From contig OZ220216.1 in NCBI GenBank assembly GCA_964291505.2, positions 2,728,001-2,792,000 on the forward strand: 64,000 nucleotides of DNA, in the 5' to 3' direction. A program made the position numbers and the translations under genes. This document shows positions 8,846 through 17,085 of this stretch, one piece after another (positions within the stretch are counted from its first letter, which is position 1; each line of letters starts with the position of its first letter). The stretch is from Kistimonas sp964291505 (GTDB lineage Bacteria; Pseudomonadota; Gammaproteobacteria; Pseudomonadales; Endozoicomonadaceae). A model generated the notes under the pieces. The model ran no database searches. It was not told the DNA's origin and worked only from the letters and a program-made list of their open reading frames with translations.

Positions 8846-11365
8846 GTGGTTCCCAGCAAAAAAGTGACTCAAAACATAACGAATCACAATATCCAAAAAC
8901 GACGACCATCAGCATTCTTATTGATTTTAATAATCACCTTACCTGCACAAGCAAAATATTTCCTCAATGATATAGATCACCAAGAAAAACCATTAACATA
9001 CGGACAGAAAACTGGATTTGGCGATTTACTATTTAAACACCTCCTCAAAAATAAGATATTCAACCTACCTTTCGTGTACGTCAATGCAAACGCTCCAATG
9101 AATAATGATCAAATAGAGGAAATCCAACTTTTATTCCAACAATCACACCTTATCATTTTGGATGGAACCGATAGCCACCGGGAAGCCATTAGCACGCTAA
9201 GCTCCGCTATTGGAGGAGTTGGACTGTTTTCTCCAGTCATTCTGATATACCGACAAAGAAACGGCCTCCCTGAATACAAGCATATTATATTGAACAAAAA
9301 AAAAACTGACCCAATATCAGCTAACAAACCACTGGATCACAATAGCCTGACAAAACTCGTCAGTGAAACTTATCAGCTTATGTTTAACTGGCAAAAAGCC
9401 TTTAAAACAGGACACACGGCAAGATCAAAAACGATACATTGGCACCCAGAGGTCTCAATACCGATTGAACTTCGCCATATCGGCCTACCTTGCATGGTAG
9501 GCCATAAATTTGAAAGCCGATTTGGCCACGCCCCCAAGTGGACAGAAGGTAAGATTGATGCCTGTAATCAATCAGCCAGCTTATCACTCACCTACACCAT
9601 TGATATGCTACGTTCCGTTGCGACCGGCAGCAGTGGGACCGTTGATGCCAAATACCTCCGCATTACCGTTGATCCAGAAACCAAAGGGGGCGTTGGCTGG
9701 CACCTGATTGACCAACCATTCCATAAGCATACATGGTTTGAAAGCTGGGCTAATCGTGAAACCTGGTTTGGACCGGTTGCTGACAACTATCAGATAGTGA
9801 TTCAACCTTTCGACCCTGATGTAAGGCTCTACCATAGCATCCCACATAACAGCCCTAAACAGTCATACATTACAGAACGCAGTGCCATACAAATCGGCAT
9901 TATGGGACAAATGCTCTTAGATGTTTCAGCACCTGCATCTGATGTAGATTTAGAAGAAGATGTAGAAGAGGATGTAGAAGAAGAGGCAGATGACACGGAG
10001 AGTATAGAATCCACTCTTTATGAAACCGCTGAAGAAGATGTATTTTATACGCCTCCAGAGGAGCCAGAGTCTGACTCTGATGATGAGAGTTTTGTGTCAG
10101 CAATAGGTACCAGTCACGAGATCAATCGGGAGCAGCTCCTCTACAATCTGCCTGATGAGGGCAAAATCGAATATCTTCATGCAATAACCGATGAAAACCA
10201 CATTCGACATCTTAATGATACTTGGGCTGATATCATAGACACCAGCGCTCTAGAGGACAATCAAAAACTCAGACTTAGAATTAGAATAATGCTGGATACC
10301 AATAGCAACATCACACACAGCAATCGAGATCTAGTAATATCAAACATTAACTACTGGACAGTCGGTGCAACGCCACACAATTCAACATTGATATTAGAAA
10401 GATACGCAGAAACCCCCGAACTATTCACACACTTCAGCAAACCAGAATTGTTTTTACGTCCAAATATTTTTTTACAAAGAGCCATTCCCCACAAAAAAAG
10501 TCAAAGATCAAAAATAACAACCACATCAGCAATAAGCTATAAAAGCGAACGCTCGATCAGCTACAAAAATAATGAATATCAACTGCTAAACCAATCAAAA
10601 ATCGGAGCCCGTGACTACGCATCCTGGACCTGGACACGTGAGTTCAGCCATAACAGTCAGTATTGGCGCAACCATATCACCTGCCCACTCTGGTGTCAGG
10701 ACTGGTTTTTCAATGACACTATGTTTTCTCAATCAGCTTACGCAGGGTTCACTCCGGGGTTCTCTGCAACATTCATGGTACCGTCTAACAAAAGAACACC
10801 ATCCGCTTTCAAGTTTTCTGCCGTTGTCAAACCTGTAGCCTTAGGCGGACGAGTACAGTATCGATTCTTATTTCAGGAATATGCCCACTGGGATCAAAGT
10901 GGCAGTGAAATTTCTTTCAGTGAGTTACTCACCGTTAACTGGGGTTCAACTGTATTTAACCCTGAGGCCCCCATCCGACTAAAAGTACGCAATAAAAACC
11001 TATGCCTCAATATCAAAGAAGGCAATATAAAGGCGGGAGGACAGGTCAATCTCTACAAATGTCGACATTCTCTCAACCAACTCTGGGGATATGATGACAA
11101 GCACAGAATCAAGCCACAACATAACCCGGAACTATGTTTGACGCGATCAGATCAGCATTCTGTAAAACTGCATACCTGTGATAATACTGATAACCAGCGA
11201 TGGTACTTTCGCTATGATCAGGTCAGTGACAGCTTTGATTGCTCACTCTCATCCAAGGATTTTCTTACCTTACAGATTAATTGCAACAGACGCTCAAAAA
11301 CACACTGGAACTTCCAAATATACCCCTTCCATTACAATGATGCGATTTCCATCCAGGATCTTTAG
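8846..11365 (+). CDS. VCC-like pore-forming cytolysin 1, with acidic stem insert
   Basis: GTG 8846 follows AAAGGAA by six bases; the nearby ATG 8841 is closed by a stop after eight codons. The signal peptide ends at about residue 32 (LPAQA/KYF). Residues about 40-190 resemble the Vibrio cholerae cytolysin pro-domain (IGGVGLFSPVILIYR, GLPEYK). The cytolysin core starts near 203 (SIPIELRHIGLPCMVG) with the paired cysteines (PCMVG...DACNQSAS), DAKYLRITVD and GWHLIDQPF. After IGIMGQMLL (about 352-360) comes about 200 residues rich in Asp/Glu (LEEDVEEDVEEEADD near 369), and the core resumes at SERSISYKNNEY (about 565). A ricin-type trefoil with NQLW and NQRW repeats fills 708-839. There is no C-terminal beta-prism. 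The family assignment is strong; pore activity is inferred. Confidence 0.9.
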   Translation: MVPSKKVTQNITNHNIQKRRPSAFLLILIITLPAQAKYFLNDIDHQEKPLTYGQKTGFGDLLFKHLLKNKIFNLPFVYVNANAPMNNDQIEEIQLLFQQSHLIILDGTDSHREAISTLSSAIGGVGLFSPVILIYRQRNGLPEYKHIILNKKKTDPISANKPLDHNSLTKLVSETYQLMFNWQKAFKTGHTARSKTIHWHPEVSIPIELRHIGLPCMVGHKFESRFGHAPKWTEGKIDACNQSASLSLTYTIDMLRSVATGSSGTVDAKYLRITVDPETKGGVGWHLIDQPFHKHTWFESWANRETWFGPVADNYQIVIQPFDPDVRLYHSIPHNSPKQSYITERSAIQIGIMGQMLLDVSAPASDVDLEEDVEEDVEEEADDTESIESTLYETAEEDVFYTPPEEPESDSDDESFVSAIGTSHEINREQLLYNLPDEGKIEYLHAITDENHIRHLNDTWADIIDTSALEDNQKLRLRIRIMLDTNSNITHSNRDLVISNINYWTVGATPHNSTLILERYAETPELFTHFSKPELFLRPNIFLQRAIPHKKSQRSKITTTSAISYKSERSISYKNNEYQLLNQSKIGARDYASWTWTREFSHNSQYWRNHITCPLWCQDWFFNDTMFSQSAYAGFTPGFSATFMVPSNKRTPSAFKFSAVVKPVALGGRVQYRFLFQEYAHWDQSGSEISFSELLTVNWGSTVFNPEAPIRLKVRNKNLCLNIKEGNIKAGGQVNLYKCRHSLNQLWGYDDKHRIKPQHNPELCLTRSDQHSVKLHTCDNTDNQRWYFRYDQVSDSFDCSLSSKDFLTLQINCNRRSKTHWNFQIYPFHYNDAISIQDL

Positions 11366-11597
11366 CGGATGATAGAGCCTATTGCCATTCAAAGTGTTGT
11401 CAAAAAAAACCAAACGAACGACAAACAAGTCGTACGCCATTAATTCTCAAAAAAACAAATAAAAAATAATAAATATGAAAAAACAAACATGTTAAATCGA
11501 CACTTAAAAACTGCATTTTTCCCATAAAAAGTTAGCTACCTGCTACGCTACATAGCAGCATAAAACTTCGCTTATACCCCATACTCGGATAATTTGC

Positions 11598-14123
11598 ATG
11601 CCACAACCAGCAAAACTCAAAGTTTTCTTCTACCTACAGATGGCGTGCGTTCTTTTTCTTTTAGTCATGGGTCTTCTTTGCAGTCGTACATATGGGTACT
11701 CAACTATTGATAGTGCCTCTGCCAAAAGCCCAACACTACTTTTTGGACCAGAGTCTCTATATATAGGCACATTAAAAAAACAACTTTCTCAAAAACGCTG
11801 GCGCTTTTCGGCACCTCATATCATATTTGTCAATGCACACGTTCCCCTCTCCCTTGATGACCAAATCACCATTCAAAAACAATTAGATCAAGGCAGCATC
11901 GTGATCATTGATGGAACAGGTGCTCAGCCCAATGAAACCCAAAGTGCTAGCGCACATATAGGCGGTATAGGATTGGGCGGTGCCGTTGTAATGATTAGAA
12001 AACCATTCCATAGTCAGCCTGAGTACAAGCAATTAATAGAGGGCAGCCAAACAGAACCCGCTATACCCAGAGCTACAGAGATGACGCACGAAACCATCAA
12101 TAAGTTAGCCCTAACAACACAGCAAATGCTTGAATCCTGGCAAAAGCAACTCTTCCATCGTGCTGCAATAAAACCTGCAGGGAAAATCCCACCCTGGAAA
12201 CCCGAGCTAACCATACCGATCGAAATTCGACATATCGGCTTTCCCTGCATGGTTGGCAGTCGTTACGAAGGTAATAATATTACCGGCTATTCCGCCTGGG
12301 ACGAGGGCCTGATTGATGCCTGTAACAATAATGCCAGCGTTTCTCTCCACTACACCGTTGAACTCATTCGTTCACACCACATCCCAGGCTCTACCCATAA
12401 TGCGAAATATATTCGCATTACTATGGATCCATCTTCCAATGGCGGCGCTGGCTGGCATTTGATAGAAAAACCTCACCACAGACACACCTGGTTCGAGAGC
12501 TGGGCCAATCGCGAAACCTGGTATGGCCCTATTGCAGATAGCTATGACATTACTCTGGAACCACTGGATCCGGATATCCGTCTATATCATTCCATTCCAA
12601 CCAATCACCCCAAACATTCAGACATCACCCACACCACCAAAATCATGGTGGGTGTCATGTTAGCGATGGGACTTACCCCCTTTGAAGAGCAGAGTAACAA
12701 TGCCGATCAGGCCGCCGAGGATAACGCAGGCCATCTAGACGACGATGAGAGTGATACCGAGACAGTGCATGCCTGCTGTAGTCCATCTCACCAAGATCAA
12801 GCCCCCGTTCCCCAAACCACAAGCGGCGATCAAGGCAAGGGCCCCTGTTGCTGTGGTCACAGCACCGGAAGCAATACAGATAGCAGTCATGACAGCAATA
12901 TAGGGTCAGGTGGCGGACCATCGTCAAACAGCTCTGATATCACTGCACTCAACGAGGGAGCCATCGAAACGTCAGGATTGGACAGTCACAGTGATCAGCA
13001 CGGTCCTTGTTGCCATACAGAAGAGGGTTTCACATCTCCACAACCCCTACTATCAAGCGAAGATGAAGAAGATGAAAGTGATATAGATGACGATATGAAC
13101 GATGCTGGCAACCTCATTCGTCACACTCGCACCGGATTTCATCCATCCTCAACCTATCCGCGAAAGCCTAGTACTGAAACCCTTTATTCAGATGCACATC
13201 ATACATGGACAACAAGCTCCTCTCGCATGCATTACCGTACACGTAAATACAGAGACATGAATACTGAACAATCATTTATGTACGAAAGCAAGCGTGCGAT
13301 CGCGTATCAAAACCATGAGTACGAAGTCATCAATTACGCCAATACAGATTCACACAATACTGTTTCCTGGCGGTGGAGCAGAGAGTTTGAAAAAAATGCT
13401 AGCCATTGGCGTACGAACAATACCTGCCCCTTATGGTGTAATGACTGGTTCTTTTCAGATAGTGCGTTTTCCTCCGCTGCCTATGCTCACTTTGTTCCTG
13501 GTTTTTCCGCCACATTTATGGTTCCTGCCACAAAAACAGGCCAATCAACCATTCGATTCATCAGTAGCATATCGCCTGTAGCTTTAGGCGGACGCGTGCA
13601 ATACCAGCTCCTTTATCAAAAATATGCGCCGTTTAGCCGTAAAGGACAAGACGTTCATTTAACACAAAATCTTACCATTGACTGGAGTTCACCCGCATTT
13701 TCTGCGGAAATTCCTATCTCTCTTGAAGCTGTTCATTTTGATGACTTCAAAGGCACCTGCCTGACCGTACAAGTACCACAATCAATCCACACCGTTAAAC
13801 TCAGCCAGTGTCAACTTAAGCGAGAACAGCTGTGGGGATTTGATAAAGAACTTCGCCTTCACTCTCTATTAAATAATGATCATTGCCTCACCAGAGAGCC
13901 GGATGATTCACTTTCCTTACGTAGCTGCAACCGTAGTGCAAAACAAAAATGGCAATGGGTGGAAAAAGGCTTACAAAACAGTCAAGGTGGTTACCTAAGC
14001 ATTGCAAAAGATGGCAGCCTGTATACCAGCTGGTCTGCTTCAGACAAAACAATCTGGCATGGTTTGATTCGCCAAGCCAATGTAGCTGATACACTGACAA
14101 TCGAACCAGACGTAAGTACCTAG
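11598..14123 (+). CDS. VCC-like pore-forming cytolysin 2, with cysteine-cluster insert
   Basis: This 841-residue paralogue of the previous gene starts at ATG 11598 with a hydrophobic export signal (CVLFLLVMGLLCSRTYGYS). It has the pro-domain (IGGIGLGGAVVMIRK, PEYKQL), the core motifs IPIEIRHIGFPCMVG, DACNNNASVSLHYT and GGAGWHLIEKP, and a trefoil from about residue 710 with EQLW and KQKW. Between MVGVMLAMGL (about 350-359) and SKRAIAYQNHEYE (about 563) it carries about 200 inserted residues that are Ser/Asp/His-rich and hold three cysteine clusters: HACCSP (about 390), GPCCCGH (about 415) and GPCCHTEE (about 470). The insert occupies the same place and length as in cytolysin 1, yet the sequence is unrelated to the eye. 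The protein ends in a short tail after the lectin, without a beta-prism. Confidence 0.9.
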   Translation: MPQPAKLKVFFYLQMACVLFLLVMGLLCSRTYGYSTIDSASAKSPTLLFGPESLYIGTLKKQLSQKRWRFSAPHIIFVNAHVPLSLDDQITIQKQLDQGSIVIIDGTGAQPNETQSASAHIGGIGLGGAVVMIRKPFHSQPEYKQLIEGSQTEPAIPRATEMTHETINKLALTTQQMLESWQKQLFHRAAIKPAGKIPPWKPELTIPIEIRHIGFPCMVGSRYEGNNITGYSAWDEGLIDACNNNASVSLHYTVELIRSHHIPGSTHNAKYIRITMDPSSNGGAGWHLIEKPHHRHTWFESWANRETWYGPIADSYDITLEPLDPDIRLYHSIPTNHPKHSDITHTTKIMVGVMLAMGLTPFEEQSNNADQAAEDNAGHLDDDESDTETVHACCSPSHQDQAPVPQTTSGDQGKGPCCCGHSTGSNTDSSHDSNIGSGGGPSSNSSDITALNEGAIETSGLDSHSDQHGPCCHTEEGFTSPQPLLSSEDEEDESDIDDDMNDAGNLIRHTRTGFHPSSTYPRKPSTETLYSDAHHTWTTSSSRMHYRTRKYRDMNTEQSFMYESKRAIAYQNHEYEVINYANTDSHNTVSWRWSREFEKNASHWRTNNTCPLWCNDWFFSDSAFSSAAYAHFVPGFSATFMVPATKTGQSTIRFISSISPVALGGRVQYQLLYQKYAPFSRKGQDVHLTQNLTIDWSSPAFSAEIPISLEAVHFDDFKGTCLTVQVPQSIHTVKLSQCQLKREQLWGFDKELRLHSLLNNDHCLTREPDDSLSLRSCNRSAKQKWQWVEKGLQNSQGGYLSIAKDGSLYTSWSASDKTIWHGLIRQANVADTLTIEPDVST

Positions 14124-14941
14124 AAGCAAAATACTATGAATCATTTATAACTAGTAAACATGAAAACATTGAGTATCGGGCTACGTAAGCTCTGAAACCG
14201 GGGGTATGACACTCATTGTCAATCATATACTTTGACATTGATTAACATACCCTCGTGGAAAATCATAATACACTTTTCTCACTAACCAAAGAACACCTCC
14301 AGCGCTTACACTTATATACCAAAAAGAAACGACCTTTTCTGCAAGGGACATAACAGCACATAAACTTCAGAAGTTGGCATCACAAAAGCTTGCCGAGCAC
14401 GATCATTAATTTCTCTAAAAAAACGAAAAATCCACAAATAATCCTGTCATCGATCAAAAACATGCGCACCCTATAAAAAGTCCCCTTTACCAATGGGATA
14501 TTAAACAATGTAAATGCTGTCATATTCCCACATTTGCTCCTTTCTGTTTTTTTATGTAAAAAAAGACACTTTATTTTGAAAAAAACAGATATTTCCACTA
14601 TAAAACAAACAACAAGCTCACAACACAGTGATTTCACCTATCGCACAGGCGCCAGCAATGAAAATATCCTACCTAGGAAGACACTTACTCACGAATGGTA
14701 GCGATTACTTCAAAAAAAATGATGTATCCGTTATATATGAATATTTAAAAACAGCCATAGACATCAATTCTCATTTAGAAGACAGTTTCAGATTGACTCA
14801 AGGGGGCGTTTTACACTCGTTAATCGCAATAAAAACCACCTCCCCCCTTCATATGACATACTCAGGAACCGTATTATAAAAAAAGAAATGGCTCTTTATC
14901 GTGATTTTTCTACCTAGTCATTTACATGCAGGCAGCGCATA
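14124..14941. other. AT-rich spacer between cytolysins 2 and 3
   Basis: This 818-base AT-rich stretch holds no convincing gene. A frame from GTG 14628 (83 aa) or ATG 14658 (73 aa, MKISYLGRHLLTNG) ends at 14879. It lacks a clear ribosome binding site and any recognised motif, so it is either a small unknown protein or chance. The spacer is much longer than those between the other toxin genes (231 and 56 bases), which suggests that cytolysins 3 and 4 form a separate transcription unit. Confidence 0.45.
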
Positions 14942-17029
14942 ATGCACCTTATTTATAACTTATTGTGGATGAATTATTACTCTTCAATTTTCAAGTACAG
15001 CATTGCTATAATTTTAATATCTGCATTTTCACTATTCGTACAGGCCAACAACAGTTTAAGCGAGCATTCAAAGAATGACTTTTTTAATGTCAGCGAATAC
15101 GGTGAAGTGACGCCTTTTGGTAAGTCAGTACTCAACAACCTGCCAAAGACACCTCACCAAAATGTAACGAGACAATCATTCCTGAATACGGTCATATACA
15201 TCAATTCTCAAACCAAACTGACAACATATGATCTGAAAATAATTCGTGCAGCTCTTTCAAAAGGCGCGATCATCATACTGGATAACACAACGAATAACGC
15301 TGAGACAGACTCTCTGAGTGCCAGCATAGGCGGACTTGGTTTTAACAGTTCCGTTCTCATGATTCGGAACAATAATCAACAAACGCCTGAGTACAAATTA
15401 CTTGATGTTGATCTGACTGATGAAACCTATCCTGAACTCTCTCGATATCACCAAGCAATCAACAAACTCGCCGACAATGCCGTCAGCATTTTATACGACT
15501 GGAAGAATTCATCTTCCAAGCAGAATATTCGCCATCGTAAGAGCGAAGTCGATGATCGTTATCGCCCTGAAACAACAATCAACGTGGAATATCGCCATAC
15601 CGGTTTTAGCTGCATGGTAGGAAAATCTTACGAAGGCAACGGCATTACAGGACATTCTCAGTGGACCGATGAAATGGTGGACGCCTGTAATGGCAACGCC
15701 AGCGTGTCATTATTCTATACCATTGATCTCATTCGTTCTGAAGCAAACGAAGACGGTTCTACTGAAGATGCTAAATATATAAGAATCACACTGAATCCCT
15801 CTGGAGATGGTGGCGCAGGCTGGCATTTCGCTGATACGCCAAAACACAAATCACTCTGGCACGAAAGCTTGGCAAACAGAATAGAGTGGTTTGGCCCAAT
15901 TGTAGAAGACTATTCCATTACAATTTCAGCCCGCGACCCTGACATACGACTCTATCAGGCCGTCCCAGAAAACACACCACAACATAGCAACATCGTGACA
16001 TTACCCTCTATCGGTATTGGTGTAAAAGTTCCGAACGGTTTGCATTTACCTATCCCAGCCATAACGGGTTTAGGCGCAGGCTTGTCATCTGGATTTACAA
16101 CCGATCGCGCAGTTATTTATAAGAATCATGAATATACTATTATCAATCGCTCCAATGATACAAACCATGCCATTGCTTCATGGTTATGGACACGTGAATT
16201 TGATAAATATAGTGAAAGTTGGCGAACAAACAGTACTTGTCTGCTGTGGTGCGATGATCCATTTTTCAATGATAACGCTTTCTCTCCTGCAGCCTACGCA
16301 CATTTTGAACCTGGTTTCTCTGCCACTTTTAAAGCATCAGGAGAGAAAAATGGTCAATCAACATTTCTCCTAAAGGGTACAGCAAACGTTGTTGCTCTGG
16401 CAGGACGCGTTCAGTACAAATTCGTTTTACAACATTATGCTCCATGGAGTCGTAAAGGCTCTATTCAGAGCTTTAGTCAACGATTACGAGTTAACTGGGA
16501 CTCAACCTTTTTTAACCCTAACATTCCGATCTCAATCGAAGCATTGCGTGAAAATAGCGGTAGCGGATTGTGCCTGAATATCATTGAAAGCGATATTGAT
16601 GACGGTATTGGAAGTGTGAATCTCTATGACTGTCATTACAGTCCCAACCAAATATGGGGGGTAGATGCAGATAATCACTACAAATCCTACTTATCCAAAG
16701 GTATTTGTCTGACAAGAGAGACTGACGATGCTATTACCGTCCGTCAGTGTACAAACTCTGCCAACCAAAAGTGGACATGGCAAAACAATTACTTGGTGAA
16801 TAACTATAGTGGATACCTCACAGCCAATATTGAAGGTGACATTACTGTCACCAAAGACCCATTACAAGCAACGGAGTGGCGGGGCTATATTAGAAGAGCT
16901 GATAACAGCAACATACTTGATATTCAAAACTTACCTGCCGACTACGACAATTACAATGAGAAACATGATAACAATTTGCTTCCTTTTTTGAATGAAACCA
17001 CACAAAGATCCATTTACGAGACCCCATAA
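14942..17029 (+). CDS. VCC-like pore-forming cytolysin 3, short stem form
   Basis: This 695-residue paralogue has an N-terminal export segment (YSIAIILISAFSLFVQANN), the pro-domain with IGGLGFNSSVLMIRN and TPEYKLL, then a basic linker (NIRHRKSEVDD) just before the core. The core has FSCMVG and DACNGNASVSLFYT, the pair expected to form the VCC cytolysin-domain disulfide, plus DAKYIRITLNPSG and GGAGWHF. The stem region is an ordinary short hairpin (IGIGVKVPNG...TGLGAGLSSGFTTD, about 40 residues) with no insert. The C-terminus is a trefoil with NQIW and NQKW repeats. ATG 14942 is the longest start; ATG 14969 would still keep the signal. The ribosome binding site is weak. Confidence 0.9.
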   Translation: MHLIYNLLWMNYYSSIFKYSIAIILISAFSLFVQANNSLSEHSKNDFFNVSEYGEVTPFGKSVLNNLPKTPHQNVTRQSFLNTVIYINSQTKLTTYDLKIIRAALSKGAIIILDNTTNNAETDSLSASIGGLGFNSSVLMIRNNNQQTPEYKLLDVDLTDETYPELSRYHQAINKLADNAVSILYDWKNSSSKQNIRHRKSEVDDRYRPETTINVEYRHTGFSCMVGKSYEGNGITGHSQWTDEMVDACNGNASVSLFYTIDLIRSEANEDGSTEDAKYIRITLNPSGDGGAGWHFADTPKHKSLWHESLANRIEWFGPIVEDYSITISARDPDIRLYQAVPENTPQHSNIVTLPSIGIGVKVPNGLHLPIPAITGLGAGLSSGFTTDRAVIYKNHEYTIINRSNDTNHAIASWLWTREFDKYSESWRTNSTCLLWCDDPFFNDNAFSPAAYAHFEPGFSATFKASGEKNGQSTFLLKGTANVVALAGRVQYKFVLQHYAPWSRKGSIQSFSQRLRVNWDSTFFNPNIPISIEALRENSGSGLCLNIIESDIDDGIGSVNLYDCHYSPNQIWGVDADNHYKSYLSKGICLTRETDDAITVRQCTNSANQKWTWQNNYLVNNYSGYLTANIEGDITVTKDPLQATEWRGYIRRADNSNILDIQNLPADYDNYNEKHDNNLLPFLNETTQRSIYETP

Positions 17030-17085
17030 AAAAAACGTTAAATCAACAGCACGATTTTATTTCGTATTAACACGAGGTTTTAGGA

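Noticed and set aside
9829..10103. Serine- and leucine-rich minus-strand frames in cytolysin 1
   Set aside because: They are the complement of the repetitive acidic codons (GAA, GAT) in the insert, not a separate gene.
14628..14879. A possible 83-residue gene between cytolysins 2 and 3
   Set aside because: It starts with GTG without a ribosome binding site, shows no motif and lies in AT-rich DNA. I left it as a remark in the spacer entry.
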